The translations under genes and the position numbers were made by a program. Positions 15,787-26,948 of a stretch of 64,000 bases of DNA are shown piece after piece (position 1 is the stretch's first letter; each line of letters starts with the position of its first letter). The stretch is from Micromonospora halotolerans (GTDB taxonomy: Bacteria; Actinomycetota; Actinomycetes; Mycobacteriales; Micromonosporaceae), in NCBI RefSeq assembly GCF_032108445.1, contig NZ_CP134876.1:1798001-1862000 (forward strand), in the 5' to 3' direction. The notes beneath the pieces were generated by a model. That model made no database searches and was not told the DNA's origin. It saw nothing but the letters and a program-made list of their open reading frames with translations.

Positions 15787-16656
15787 ATGACCGGGGCGCT
15801 GCGGCTCGGCGGGCGGACCTTCTCCCCCGGCGACCTCGTCGTGATGGCGATCGTCAACCGCACGCCGGACTCCTTCTTCGACCGGGGCGCCACGTTCGCG
15901 CAGGACAGCGCGCTGCGCGCCGTCGAGCGGGCGGTGACCGAGGGCGCGGAGATCATCGACATCGGCGGGGTGAAGGCCGGGCCGGGCGACGAGGTCGACG
16001 TGGCCGAGGAGATCCGCCGCACGGTGGACACCATCGCCGCGGTCCGGGCCGCCTTCCCGGACGTGGTCATCTCGATCGACACCTGGCGCGCCGAGGTGGC
16101 CGTGGAGGCGGTGGCGGCCGGCGCCGACCTGCTCAACGACACCTGGTCGGGGGCGGATCCGGCGCTGGCCCGGGTCGCCGCGGCGACCGGCGCCGGGCTG
16201 GTCTGCTCGCACGCCGGCGGGCTCGCCCCGCGAACCCGGCCGCACCGGGCCGCGTTCGACGACGTGGTGGCCGACGTGGTCGCGACGGTCACCGGCCTCG
16301 CCGAGCGCGCGGTCGGCCTCGGCGTCCGGCGGGACGGCATCCTGATCGACCCGGCGCACGACTTCGGCAAGAACACCCGGCACTCGTTGGAGATCACCCG
16401 GCGGCTGGGCGAGCTGGCCGGCACCGGCTGGCCGCTGCTGGTGGCCCTGTCGAACAAGGACTTCATCGGCGAGACGCTGGACCTGCCGGTGCCCGAGCGG
16501 CTGGAGGGCACCCTGGCGGCCACCGCCGTCTCGGCCTGGCTCGGCGCCCGGGTGTTCCGCGCCCACCAGGTCCGCGAGACCCGCCGGGTGCTGGACATGG
16601 TGGCGTCGATCCGGGGGGACCGGCCACCGGCCGTGACCCGGCGCGGGCTGGCCTGA
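15787..16656 (+). CDS. Dihydropteroate synthase homologue of FolP2 type
   Basis: A 289-residue TIM-barrel protein of the pterin-binding family. Motifs are shifted from canonical DHPS: MAIVNRTPDSFFDRGATF instead of a G-I-V-N-V-T-P-D-S-F-S-D motif, DIGGVKAGPG instead of the usual DIGGEST-type loop, DPAHDFGKNTRHSLE, and LSNKDFIG where the enzyme has S-R-K. The same deviations are known in mycobacterial FolP2, a paralogue reported not to replace FolP1 in folate synthesis. A different pterin-like substrate is likely; normal DHPS should be encoded elsewhere. It is convergent with nuoA, 6 bp away. Confidence 0.82.
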   Translation: MTGALRLGGRTFSPGDLVVMAIVNRTPDSFFDRGATFAQDSALRAVERAVTEGAEIIDIGGVKAGPGDEVDVAEEIRRTVDTIAAVRAAFPDVVISIDTWRAEVAVEAVAAGADLLNDTWSGADPALARVAAATGAGLVCSHAGGLAPRTRPHRAAFDDVVADVVATVTGLAERAVGLGVRRDGILIDPAHDFGKNTRHSLEITRRLGELAGTGWPLLVALSNKDFIGETLDLPVPERLEGTLAATAVSAWLGARVFRAHQVRETRRVLDMVASIRGDRPPAVTRRGLA

Positions 16657-16662
16657 GCCGGG

Positions 16663-17040
16663 TCAGGTCCAGCGGAGGATGTTTCGGCGCCAGGCGTAGA
16701 GGATGCCGAGCGCCACCACGGCGACGAACACGCCCATCTCCACCACGGTGGTCACGCCGAACCCGGGCCGGTCGAAGACCAGCGCCCAGGGGAAGAGGAA
16801 GACCGCCTCCACGGCGAAGAGGACGTAGAGGTAGGCGTAGACGTAGTAGCGGATCTGCATCTGCGCCCAGTCACCGCCGACCGGATCGAGACCGCACTCA
16901 TAGCTGGCCCGCTTGCCCCAGGGATCAGCCGGACGGCCGGGACGTAACACCCGATTGGCCGAGAACGCCGTAACGAAGAAGAGCACGGCGGCGAGGAGCA
17001 GGAGACCGAGCGTGGCGTACGAGCCGAGGTAACCGGTCAC
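16663..17040 (-). CDS. nuoA: NADH-quinone oxidoreductase subunit A, isolated gene
   Basis: A 125-residue, three-helix membrane subunit of complex I. Diagnostic features are YECGLDPVGGDWAQMQIRYY in the first loop and VEAVFLFPWALVF in helix 2. Length is normal. In most bacteria nuoA opens a nuoA-N operon; here nothing from complex I follows, the next gene being the convergent folP2-like gene. It is divergent from a secreted protein and near korAB. Either the main operon elsewhere lacks nuoA or this is a second copy. Start GTG 17040. Confidence 0.92.
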   Translation of the reverse strand: MTGYLGSYATLGLLLLAAVLFFVTAFSANRVLRPGRPADPWGKRASYECGLDPVGGDWAQMQIRYYVYAYLYVLFAVEAVFLFPWALVFDRPGFGVTTVVEMGVFVAVVALGILYAWRRNILRWT

Positions 17041-17120
17041 GGTCGGCAGCCTACCGGTCAGGCGGTCGGGCCGCCGCGAACACGTTACGGATTTGTTTCC
17101 TGGCTGGACTAGTGCACGAA

Positions 17121-17133
17121 GGCAACTGTTGCC
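17121..17133. promoter_or_regulatory. 13-bp palindrome between nuoA and the Pro/Thr-rich exoprotein gene
   Basis: GGCAACTGTTGCC is a perfect palindrome around one central base in a 129-bp divergent intergenic region. It lies 37 bp before the ATG at 17170 and 81 bp before the nuoA start. It may be an operator for an unidentified regulator. Confidence 0.35.
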
Positions 17134-17169
17134 AAATAATGAGACCTCACTGAGCGTCACGGAGGACAG

Positions 17170-18606
17170 ATGGCCCGCCCCCGCGTACGGCCTGCTCGGC
17201 GCGCCGCGCTCCGCGGCACCCCCGCGCTGCTCGCGCCCGCGCTGCTCGCCGGGATCGTGGCGGCCGTCGCGGTGGGGCCGGCCTGGGCGGCGGCCTCGCC
17301 GACCGTGACCGCCGTGGTCCGGCCGGCCGATCCGGGTGACCCGGTCGAGCCCGGAGGCGACCCCGGCACCGACCCGACCGAGGCGACACCGACCGTCGAC
17401 CCGACGACGACGGAGCCGACGCCCACCAGCCCGCCGCCGACCGAGGAGGTGCCGCCGACCACGCCGGCGACACCGACCACCACCCCGCCGGCGCCGACGA
17501 CCACGGTCGCCGAACCGGCGCCCACCACCACGGCGCCCACCACCGCGCCGCCGCCCTCTTCCGCCGGGCCGCCGCCCGTGGTGTCCCCGCCCCGGCCGGG
17601 TCAGCCAGCGGGCAGCCCGCTCGGTGTGCGGGTCACCACCGACGACGTCGTGCTGACCCCCGCCTACTGGAACGCGGACAGCACGCTGACCACGCTGCGG
17701 GTGACGGTGACCAACACCGGGGGCCGGCCCGAGCTGATCCGCCTCGGCTACACCCTGCCGCCCGGCCTGACCGACGCCGGCACTCCGGGCTGCGCCGCCG
17801 CCGGCGGGAGCAGCTACCGCTGCGGCGGATGGACCACCGCCCCGGGCGCCCAGTTCCGCGCCTCGATCCGCGTGCGGGTCGGCGGCACCGCCTGGCGGTC
17901 CATGCCGCTGAGCGGGTCGGTCCAGGTCACCGCCACCGCGCCCGGTGTGGCCGACCCGGCCGGCGACGACGAGGGATTCGCGGTCCTCTTCCCGCCCGGG
18001 CCGCCGGTGCCCGGCATCTCGCTCCGCGCCGACGAGGTCCTCTTCGACATCAGCGGCGCGCCGAGCACCCTGGGCGTGCGCCTCGGCAACACCGGCGAGG
18101 TCGACGCCACCGGCCGGGTCGACGTGGTCCTCCCCGCGGGGGTGAGCGTCACCGATCCGCCGGCCGGCTGCGCCCCGGCGGGCCCCGACCGGACCCGGTG
18201 CGAGCTGGGCACCGTCCCGGCCGGCCGCACCGTCAGCCTGAGCCTGCCGGTGACCGCCTCGGCGGAGGCCCAGCGCCGGGCCCCGCTGGCCGGCGCCGTC
18301 GTCGCGCGGCTGGACCCGCGCAGCGGGCGCGACCGGCAGGTGCAGATGAGCTTCCGGATCACCGCGGCGGCCGCGCTGGCCACCCCGCCCGTCGCGGCGC
18401 CCGCCCCGACCGGGTCGCAGGGCGTGGTGGCCGCCGCCGCGCCGGCCACCGACGACGACGTCACCTCGGCGCACCGGACCGCGGTGACCCTGATCGCGGT
18501 CTCCGGCCTGCTGGTGGTTCTCGCGCTGGCCCTGGCGACCACCTCGCTGCGTCGCCGCACGGGGGCCGCGGCCGCGGAGCCGATCGCCCGCCCCGCTGAG
18601 GACTGA
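17170..18606 (+). CDS. Secreted or wall-spanning Pro/Thr-rich protein with C-terminal membrane anchor
   Basis: A 478-residue exported protein. Residues 1-40 are a signal peptide with an Ala-rich core ending AWAAA. Residues 50-150 are a Pro/Thr/Glu linker of the kind that crosses actinobacterial cell walls. Two beta-sandwich domains follow, with paired cysteines (PGCAAAGGSSYRCGG; CAPAGPDRTRCELG) and DUF11-like phrases (TVTNTGGRPELIRLGYTLPPG). The C-terminus has one membrane helix (LIAVSGLLVVLALALATTSL) and a basic stop-transfer tail. It is probably a surface display or adhesion protein. SD GGAGG before the ATG. Confidence 0.8.
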   Translation: MARPRVRPARRAALRGTPALLAPALLAGIVAAVAVGPAWAAASPTVTAVVRPADPGDPVEPGGDPGTDPTEATPTVDPTTTEPTPTSPPPTEEVPPTTPATPTTTPPAPTTTVAEPAPTTTAPTTAPPPSSAGPPPVVSPPRPGQPAGSPLGVRVTTDDVVLTPAYWNADSTLTTLRVTVTNTGGRPELIRLGYTLPPGLTDAGTPGCAAAGGSSYRCGGWTTAPGAQFRASIRVRVGGTAWRSMPLSGSVQVTATAPGVADPAGDDEGFAVLFPPGPPVPGISLRADEVLFDISGAPSTLGVRLGNTGEVDATGRVDVVLPAGVSVTDPPAGCAPAGPDRTRCELGTVPAGRTVSLSLPVTASAEAQRRAPLAGAVVARLDPRSGRDRQVQMSFRITAAAALATPPVAAPAPTGSQGVVAAAAPATDDDVTSAHRTAVTLIAVSGLLVVLALALATTSLRRRTGAAAAEPIARPAED

Positions 18607-18742
18607 GTGACGGATGTGTCCGGCCGGTTGCGGTGATCTGAATTACGGGCCGCGGTACTAAAGGCCGCAAAGCCGGGCATACAGCGGCCCGATCAGGTCC
18701 CATACGTCGGACCTCCACCAAGGTGGCCCTAAGGGACCGACG

Positions 18743-18748
18743 TAGGCT
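18743..18748 (+). promoter_or_regulatory. Putative -10 element for the leader ORF-korAB operon
   Basis: TAGGCT fits TANNNT and would give a leader of about 65 nt before the small ORF at 18820. A short hairpin-forming repeat (CCACC/GGTGG) lies about 30 nt upstream. Confidence 0.4.
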
Positions 18749-18819
18749 CTGACGTGAGAGATGAAGCGGGCCGATCCATCGACGGACGGCCGGCGGCAGC
18801 AGCGCGTCTAGGAGGGCAC

Positions 18820-18893
18820 GTGGCCGGGCAAGGCGGAGTCACCATCACGTTCAGCCGCCCGTGCGACGGCGCTCAGCGAAGCGAGGTGCGGGC

Positions 18894-18897
<4 letters not shown>
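18820..18897 (+). CDS. 25-aa leader ORF coupled to korA
   Basis: A small frame with an excellent ribosome binding site (AGGAGG, five bases before GTG). It encodes 25 residues, starting MAGQGGVTITFSR, and its TGA overlaps the korA GTG in a GTGA arrangement. korA itself has no better SD, so ribosomes finishing the leader probably initiate korA. It could be a short regulatory leader peptide, or korA could use the shared GTG directly. No family is recognisable. Confidence 0.45.
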
Positions 18898-21768
<2,871 letters not shown>

Positions 21769-21789
21769 CGCGTCCCTGACGACGACCGA

Positions 21790-21828
21790 AAAGGGCGGGC
21801 CGTTCCCCGAGGGGACGGCCCGCCCTTT
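21790..21828. terminator. Strong bidirectional terminator after korB
   Basis: A perfect 14-bp stem (21790-21803 with 21815-21828), extended by an inner CCCC/GGGG. One arm begins with AAA and the other ends with TTT, so it works in both directions, ending korB (plus) and the azoreductase gene (minus). Confidence 0.85.
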
Positions 21829-21838
21829 CGTCGTCGGG

Positions 21839-22486
21839 TCAGGCCACGGCGGCGGCTGGCACCCACAGCTCGTCGATGGCCCGCTCGGCCGCCGCGAGGC
21901 TCTGCTCGTGCAGCGGGATCAGCTCGGCCATGGCCGGGGTGACCGGCGCCAGGGTCAGCTCGGCCGAGATGAAGCGCGGCTCCAGGCCGGTCATCGACAG
22001 GCCGTGCGGCAGCCAGGGCTCGGCGTGGTCCCAGCCCTCGCGCGGGGTGCCCGGGCCGTAGCCGCCACCCCGGGTGCCCAGCACGATGAACTCGCGCCCG
22101 CCGAGCAGGCCGGCCCCGGTGGCCGGGTCGTACGCGATGCCGGGCGCGATGAGGTGGTCGACCCAGGTCTTCACGCTGCTCGGCGCGCCGTAGTTGTAGA
22201 GCGGCAGGCCGAGCAGGATCGTGTCGGCCCGCTTCACCTCGTCCACCAGCTGCTCGCTCAGCTGCCAGGACGCGCGCTGCGCCGGGGTGTGCTGGTCCGC
22301 CGGCACCATCCGCGCCAGGCCACTGGCCTCGTCGAGGTGGGGCACCGGCTCCCGGCCGAGGTCGCGGTGGGTGACCGTGCCGCCCGGGTGGGCGGCGCGC
22401 CACGCGTTGGCGGCCCGCGCGGTGAGCCGCCGGCTGACCGAGTGCTCGCCCCGGATGCTGGAGTCGATGTACAACAGGTGTGCCAT
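21839..22486 (-). CDS. azoR: FMN-dependent NADH azoreductase
   Basis: A 215-residue flavodoxin-fold enzyme. Features are the N-terminal LLYIDSSIRGEHSVSRRLT for FMN phosphate binding, LPLYNYGAPSSVKTWVDHL, and LGTRGGGYGPG. Homologues reduce quinones and azo compounds with two electrons. The ATG has GGAGGG about eight bases upstream. It is divergent from a MarR regulator 84 bp away, a common arrangement in which the regulator senses electrophiles and controls the reductase. Confidence 0.9.
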   Translation of the reverse strand: MAHLLYIDSSIRGEHSVSRRLTARAANAWRAAHPGGTVTHRDLGREPVPHLDEASGLARMVPADQHTPAQRASWQLSEQLVDEVKRADTILLGLPLYNYGAPSSVKTWVDHLIAPGIAYDPATGAGLLGGREFIVLGTRGGGYGPGTPREGWDHAEPWLPHGLSMTGLEPRFISAELTLAPVTPAMAELIPLHEQSLAAAERAIDELWVPAAAVA

Positions 22487-22557
22487 GCGATTAACCCTCC
22501 ACAGATCGTTTGTGTAGCGCCAACCATTTATAGCAGGCCGATGTTCCACGCCGTGCG

Positions 22558-22563
22558 TAAACT
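22558..22563 (+). promoter_or_regulatory. -10 element of the leaderless MarR gene
   Basis: TAAACT lies exactly 7 nt before ATG 22571, which has no Shine-Dalgarno sequence, fitting a leaderless transcript. Confidence 0.5.
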
Positions 22564-22570
22564 GGGTCAC

Positions 22571-23053
22571 ATGCCAGCCATGCCGGTCGAGGAGTCGGAG
22601 CACCGCTCCGGACCGCTGCTCGACCATCTGGCCCGGCGGATGCGGCTGCGCTCCGAGTCGGTGCTGGCGCCCCTCGGCCTGCGCCCTCGGCACCTCGTCG
22701 CGCTCACCGTGCTGCGGGAGTCGGGCGGCATCGGCCAGCAGGCGCTGGCCGGCACGCTGCAGATCGACGGCACGAACGTGGTCGGGCTGCTCAACGACCT
22801 GGAGGCGGAGGGCCTGGTCGAGCGGCGACGGTCACCCGAGGACCGCCGGCGTCACGTGGTGAGTCTCACCGCGGCGGGCACGAAGCGGCTCCGCGAGGCC
22901 GAGTGCGCCCTGGCCGGGGTCGAGGACGAGGTGCTGGGCGCGCTGCAGCCGGCCGAACGGGACACCCTCTACGAGCTGCTCCGCCGGGCGACCAGCGGCC
23001 GCACGGTGATCTGCGCCGGGGAGTCCGACGACGAGCCGGACATCACCTGCTGA
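22571..23053 (+). CDS. MarR-family transcriptional regulator
   Basis: A 160-residue winged-helix regulator: LRPRHLVALTVLRESGGIGQ, the recognition region LQIDGTNVVGLLNDLEAEG, and the wing VERRRSPEDRRRHVVSLT with the characteristic D-R-R. Three Cys occur in the C-terminal third (ECALAG, VICAGE, and the terminal ITC), so a thiol switch is possible. It probably represses itself and the divergent azoreductase. ATG 22571 is favoured by the leaderless promoter; ATG 22580 is possible. Confidence 0.9.
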   Translation: MPAMPVEESEHRSGPLLDHLARRMRLRSESVLAPLGLRPRHLVALTVLRESGGIGQQALAGTLQIDGTNVVGLLNDLEAEGLVERRRSPEDRRRHVVSLTAAGTKRLREAECALAGVEDEVLGALQPAERDTLYELLRRATSGRTVICAGESDDEPDITC

Positions 23054-23077
23054 CCGCCGGCCGGGGGCCGGGAAAGG

Positions 23078-24088
23078 TCAGACGGTCGCGGACTGCGGCC
23101 GGTCGTCGCGCACGTGGACCAGCATGTCGCCGGTCTCGATCACCGCGCCGGCCTTGTCGTTCAGCGCGACCACCTTGCCCCGGCGGACCAGGGCGATGAC
23201 GAGTGACTCCAGCTCACGGGGCGACCGGCCCACCTCGCTGCGCTCGGCGGAGCGCATGGCCAGCGCCATGCCCTGGCCGGGGGTGAGCAGGTCCTCCACC
23301 ACGTCGATCAGCGGCGGGGCGGAGGTGGACAGGCCGAGCAGGCGGCCGGCCGTCGCCGAGGAGACGATCACGTGGTGCGCCCCGCTCTGCTTGAGCAGCG
23401 GCGCGTTCTCCGCCTCCCGGACCGCCGCGATGATCCGCACCTGGCCGGCGGTGAGCTGCCGGACGGTCAGCGCCACCAGCACCGAGGCGTCATCGCTGTC
23501 GGTCGCGATGATGACCGACTTGGCGGTCCGGACGTGCGCCTCCTCCAGCACCGACGAGCGGGTCGCCGAGCCCTCGATGGCGACCAGCCCGGCCGAGGTG
23601 GCCTGCCGCAGCGCGGCGCCGCTCCGTTCGACCACCACGATCTTGGACTTGTCCAGACCGTTCTCCAGCAGCGCGGAGACGGCGCTACGGCCCTTGGTGC
23701 CGTAGCCGCAGATGATCACGTGGTCCTTCACGACTCTCCTCCACCGCGTCAGGCGACGGCCGGTCCGGTACTGCTCGGTCAGGACTTCCAGGGTGGTGCC
23801 GACCAGGATGATCAGGAAGAGCACCCGGGCGGGGGTGACGAACAGGACGTTCACGAGGCGCGCCGAGGAGGCGGCCGGGGTGATGTCGCCGTAGCCCGTG
23901 GTGGAGAGCGAAACCACCGCGTAGTAGAAGCAGTCGAGGAGGGTGAGGCCGTCCTCGTTGACGTCGCGGTAGCCGTCGCGGTCGATCCAGACCGCCGCCA
24001 CCACGGCGAGGACCAGGCCCAGGGCGGCGAGCAGGCGCAGGCTCAGCGCGCTCAGCGGCCCCCGCCGTTGCGCGGGAAAATGGATCAC
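23078..24088 (-). CDS. Two-helix potassium channel with RCK (TrkA-N) domain
   Basis: A 336-residue protein. Two membrane helices (residues 17-35 and 85-103) surround a pore loop with the K+ selectivity filter TTGYGD at 63-68. From about 118 a cytoplasmic RCK domain follows with the nucleotide-binding GYGTKG, and a TrkA-C-like domain ends the protein (VVALNDKAGAVIETGDMLVHV). It resembles MthK/Kch-type ligand-gated channels. It starts at GTG 24088 and is convergent with the MarR gene, 24 bp apart. Confidence 0.9.
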   Translation of the reverse strand: MIHFPAQRRGPLSALSLRLLAALGLVLAVVAAVWIDRDGYRDVNEDGLTLLDCFYYAVVSLSTTGYGDITPAASSARLVNVLFVTPARVLFLIILVGTTLEVLTEQYRTGRRLTRWRRVVKDHVIICGYGTKGRSAVSALLENGLDKSKIVVVERSGAALRQATSAGLVAIEGSATRSSVLEEAHVRTAKSVIIATDSDDASVLVALTVRQLTAGQVRIIAAVREAENAPLLKQSGAHHVIVSSATAGRLLGLSTSAPPLIDVVEDLLTPGQGMALAMRSAERSEVGRSPRELESLVIALVRRGKVVALNDKAGAVIETGDMLVHVRDDRPQSATV

Positions 24089-24269
24089 CGTCGGCCCTGC
24101 TCCGCCACCGTCGCCTGCACGCCCACAACATAGCGGGTATGCCGGGATCCGGCCTGCCCGGGCGACGATCACCCGAGCGGCTGCACCACCGGTAAGGATC
24201 TCGTCACATTTATCGCTGTCGTGGCGGGTGAGACTCGGGGGACGACCGTCCTGACGAGGGAGAACCCGG

Positions 24270-25472
24270 ATGCGGACACGTACGGCACTGGCCACGGGGG
24301 GCGTGGCCCTCGGGATGCTGCTGGCCGGCGCGACACCGGCGGTGGCGAGCCGCCCGGATGACCGGCCGCGGCCACGACCGACCGAGGCGACCCGGCCACC
24401 GCGGCCCAAGCCCACCGCCTCACCATCGCCGACCAGCACACCCCCACCGACCGCCGCCCCGTCGCCGACCGGTACGCCATCGCCGACCGGTACGCCATCG
24501 CCGACCGGTTCACCGACGCCGTCCACACCGGCCTCGATGCCGACGGCGGACCGGACGGCCGTCGTGCTGCCGTCGCTCGACGGCCTCAGCACCTTGGCGT
24601 CGGACGTCAACGGGCCGGGGGTGGTGACCGGGTCGGCCAGGCTGGCCAGCGGCTACTGGCACGCGGTGCGCTGGGTGGACGGCCGGATCGAGGACCTGGG
24701 CACCCTGGGCGGGCTGAACAGCCAGGCCGAGGCCATCGACGAGCAGGGCCGGATCGTGGGTACCAGCCAGGACTCCGAGGGCCGGCGTCACGCCGTCGCG
24801 TGGGTGGACGGGAGGATCCAGGACCTCGGCCTGACCGGCGGCATCTTCTCCATCGCGTACGACACGGCCGGCGATCGGGTGGTCGGCGTCTACCACGTCA
24901 CCGACAGCTTCTCGGGCCGCCGGGCCTTCGTCCGGACCGGGGCCACGGAGATCACCATCGACGTGCCGCCCGGAGCGAGCGCGACCGCGGTCAACGAGGC
25001 GGGCACGGTCGCGGGCACCTACGGCTGGCAGGACTGGGACGACCCGGCGCCCGACGACTACCAGGCGTTCGTCTGGCGCGACGGGGTGACCCGGCCGCTC
25101 GGCACCCTGGGCGGGGCCACCAGCACGGCGAACGGCATCAACGACCTCGGCCACGTGGTCGGCACCAGTTGGACCACCGACGGGGTGTTCGCCGCCTTCT
25201 ACTGGGACGGCTCGACCATGCGCCGGCTGGCCACCACCGCCGACTCCCCCACCGCCCAGGCCGTCAACGACTCGGGCCTGGTGATCGGCACCGACGGCCA
25301 CGGCGGCCGGGCGATGATCTGGCCGAACCCGTCGGCGACGTCGCAACTGCTGCCGCTGCCCAGCGGTGCGGTGGGCAGCCGGGCCATCAACGTCAACGAC
25401 CAGGGTCTGATCGTCGGCCAGGCGGACTATCTTTCGCCGAGCTGGCACGGCCGGGCGGTGGTCTGGCGCTGA
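24270..25472 (+). CDS. Secreted HAF-repeat protein
   Basis: A 400-residue exported protein. Residues 1-26 are a signal peptide ending in a consensus A-V-A site. Residues 28-92 are a Pro/Ser/Thr linker. The rest consists of about six HAF-type beta repeats, each with a phrase like GYWHAVRWVDG or HAVAWVDGRIQDL followed by LGTLGG and an INDLGHVVGTS-type turn. HAF repeats probably form a beta-propeller; the function is unknown. SD GGGAG before the ATG. The gene is monocistronic, divergent from the K+ channel. Confidence 0.85.
   Translation: MRTRTALATGGVALGMLLAGATPAVASRPDDRPRPRPTEATRPPRPKPTASPSPTSTPPPTAAPSPTGTPSPTGTPSPTGSPTPSTPASMPTADRTAVVLPSLDGLSTLASDVNGPGVVTGSARLASGYWHAVRWVDGRIEDLGTLGGLNSQAEAIDEQGRIVGTSQDSEGRRHAVAWVDGRIQDLGLTGGIFSIAYDTAGDRVVGVYHVTDSFSGRRAFVRTGATEITIDVPPGASATAVNEAGTVAGTYGWQDWDDPAPDDYQAFVWRDGVTRPLGTLGGATSTANGINDLGHVVGTSWTTDGVFAAFYWDGSTMRRLATTADSPTAQAVNDSGLVIGTDGHGGRAMIWPNPSATSQLLPLPSGAVGSRAINVNDQGLIVGQADYLSPSWHGRAVVWR
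24462..24509 (+). repeat. 18-bp tandem repeat in the HAF-protein linker
   Basis: An 18-bp unit (starting TCGCCGACCGGTACGCC) occurs twice exactly and a third time partially. It encodes six-residue S-P-T-G-T-P repeats in the linker, a site where slippage could change linker length. Confidence 0.8.
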
Positions 25473-25579
25473 ACCCGGGTGGTCCCGGTCGGCAGCACGG
25501 GCCCGGCCGGGCCGGTCTCCGTCGCCGGGACGGGGCATGATGGGGACGTCCGGGGGACGACGACCGCGAGGAGGCCCGC

Positions 25580-26152
25580 ATGTCGTTGCTGCGACGGGTG
25601 ATCGGTGGGGTGCTCCGCCGGGTGCGCCTGCGTCAGGGCCGCACGCTGCGCGAGGTGGCGCTGGCGGCCGGCGTCTCCCTGCCCTACCTCTCCGAGGTCG
25701 AACGGGGCCGCAAGGAGGCCTCCTCCGAGGTGCTGGCGGCGATCTGCCGCGCCCTCGGCATCCACCTCTCCGACCTGTTGGAGGAGGCCCGCGACGAGCT
25801 GCGCCGGGTCGAGCGGCGGGCGCCGGTGGCCTCCGGGGTGACCCTGGCCCGGCTCGACCGGGTGCCGGCCACCCGGACCGGCCCGCAGCTGCGGGTCGGC
25901 GGGCCGCGGCTGCACGCCACCCGCCGGCCGGTCGCGCCGGCCCCCCTGCTCGGCGGTGCGCTGGCGCCGGCGGGCGCCGCACCCGCGCCGGTCGGCCCGG
26001 ACCTCGGGTACGCCTCCCCCACCGTGTTCGGCACCGGCACCCGGATCTGGCTGATCCCCTCCGCGCCGGCCGCCCGCCACCGTCCGCGTACCTCGATCAC
26101 GCTGGCCCGGCGGCGGGCCCGGGCGGGCCGGCGGCGGCTGGCCGCCGCCTAG
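25580..26152 (+). CDS. clgR: ClgR-type XRE regulator
   Basis: A 190-residue protein with an N-terminal helix-turn-helix: RLRQGRTLREVALAAGVSLPYLSEVERGRKEASSEVL in segments, very close to ClgR, the activator of Clp protease and stress genes in Actinobacteria. The remaining 110 residues are Pro/Ala/Arg-rich and lack conserved structure. ClgR is itself a Clp substrate in Streptomyces and Corynebacterium. It is immediately upstream of a clpP gene (136 bp), which supports the assignment. SD GAGGAGG before the ATG. Confidence 0.78.
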   Translation: MSLLRRVIGGVLRRVRLRQGRTLREVALAAGVSLPYLSEVERGRKEASSEVLAAICRALGIHLSDLLEEARDELRRVERRAPVASGVTLARLDRVPATRTGPQLRVGGPRLHATRRPVAPAPLLGGALAPAGAAPAPVGPDLGYASPTVFGTGTRIWLIPSAPAARHRPRTSITLARRRARAGRRRLAAA

Positions 26153-26288
26153 GCCCGGCCGGTTCTGCCCACGGCGGATCTGCCCCGGGCAGAAACCCTG
26201 GGCCGCTGGGCACCGGCCGCCGGAGGCTGGAGACCGCCGGTTGCCGGGCGGTCCCTCGCCCACCGGCGGCACGGAGGGTGGTCAGGTC

Positions 26289-26882
26289 ATGGGATACGGC
26301 ATCTGGATGCTGGACGAGGGGCAACCGACCCTCGGCGACCGGGTCTTCGAGAAGCTCCTCAAGGAGCGGATCATCTTCCTCGGCACCGAGGTCACCGATG
26401 CCTCGGCCAACCAGATCTGCGCGCAGATCCTGCTGCTGGCCGCCGAGGACCCGGAGCGGGACATCTTCCTCTACATCAACTCCCCGGGCGGCTCGGTCAG
26501 CGCCGGGATGGCTGTCTACGACACCATGCGCTACGTCAAGAACGACGTGGCCACGCTGGCCCTCGGGATGGCCGGCTCGATGGGGCAGTTCCTGCTCTGC
26601 GCCGGCGCGGCCGGGAAGCGGTTCGCGCTGCCGCACTCGCGGGTGATGATGCACCAGCCGTCCGGCGGGATGGGCGGCACGGCCGCCGACATCACCATCC
26701 AGGCGGAGAACATGCTGCACGTGAAGCGGACCATGCAGGAGCTCATCGCCCAGCACAGTGGGCACACGCTGGACGAGATCCAGCGCGACTGGGACCGGGA
26801 CCGCTGGTTCACGGCCGAGGAGGCCCGCGAGTACGGCCTGATCGACCAGGTGGTCACCCGCGCCGAGCAGCTCCCCGCCTGA
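26289..26882 (+). CDS. clpP: ClpP-family proteolytic subunit
   Basis: A 197-residue serine protease subunit that forms a barrel with Clp ATPases. The triad is intact: Ser97 in GMAGSMGQFLL, His122 in RVMMHQPSGG, Asp171 in DWDRDRWF. The segment around Ser has Gly for the usual Ala (GSMG rather than ASMG). Actinobacteria carry several ClpP paralogues; only one is found here, so it must form mixed or separate barrels with subunits encoded elsewhere. A role in regulated proteolysis under ClgR control is likely. Confidence 0.92.
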   Translation: MGYGIWMLDEGQPTLGDRVFEKLLKERIIFLGTEVTDASANQICAQILLLAAEDPERDIFLYINSPGGSVSAGMAVYDTMRYVKNDVATLALGMAGSMGQFLLCAGAAGKRFALPHSRVMMHQPSGGMGGTAADITIQAENMLHVKRTMQELIAQHSGHTLDEIQRDWDRDRWFTAEEAREYGLIDQVVTRAEQLPA

Positions 26883-26903
26883 GCGGGACGGCCGACGAAC
26901 GGG

Positions 26904-26934
26904 GGCGGCCGGCGGGGTGCTCCCGCCGGCCGCC
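26904..26934. terminator. Bidirectional terminator between clpP and the trypsin gene
   Basis: A perfect 13-bp GC stem (26904-26916 with 26922-26934) around a 5-nt loop, between two convergent stops. Confidence 0.75.
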
Positions 26935-26948
26935 GGTCGTGCGTCAGC

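Noticed and set aside
16663..18474. Long minus-strand frame extending nuoA upstream to 603 residues
   Set aside because: The extension is Gly/Arg low complexity, antisense to the secreted protein gene, and nuoA has normal length from GTG 17040.
24462..24509. Possible CRISPR-like or regulatory repeats
   Set aside because: The 18-bp units are directly adjacent without spacers and encode a Pro/Thr linker in frame. No CRISPR array or cas gene is visible in the window.
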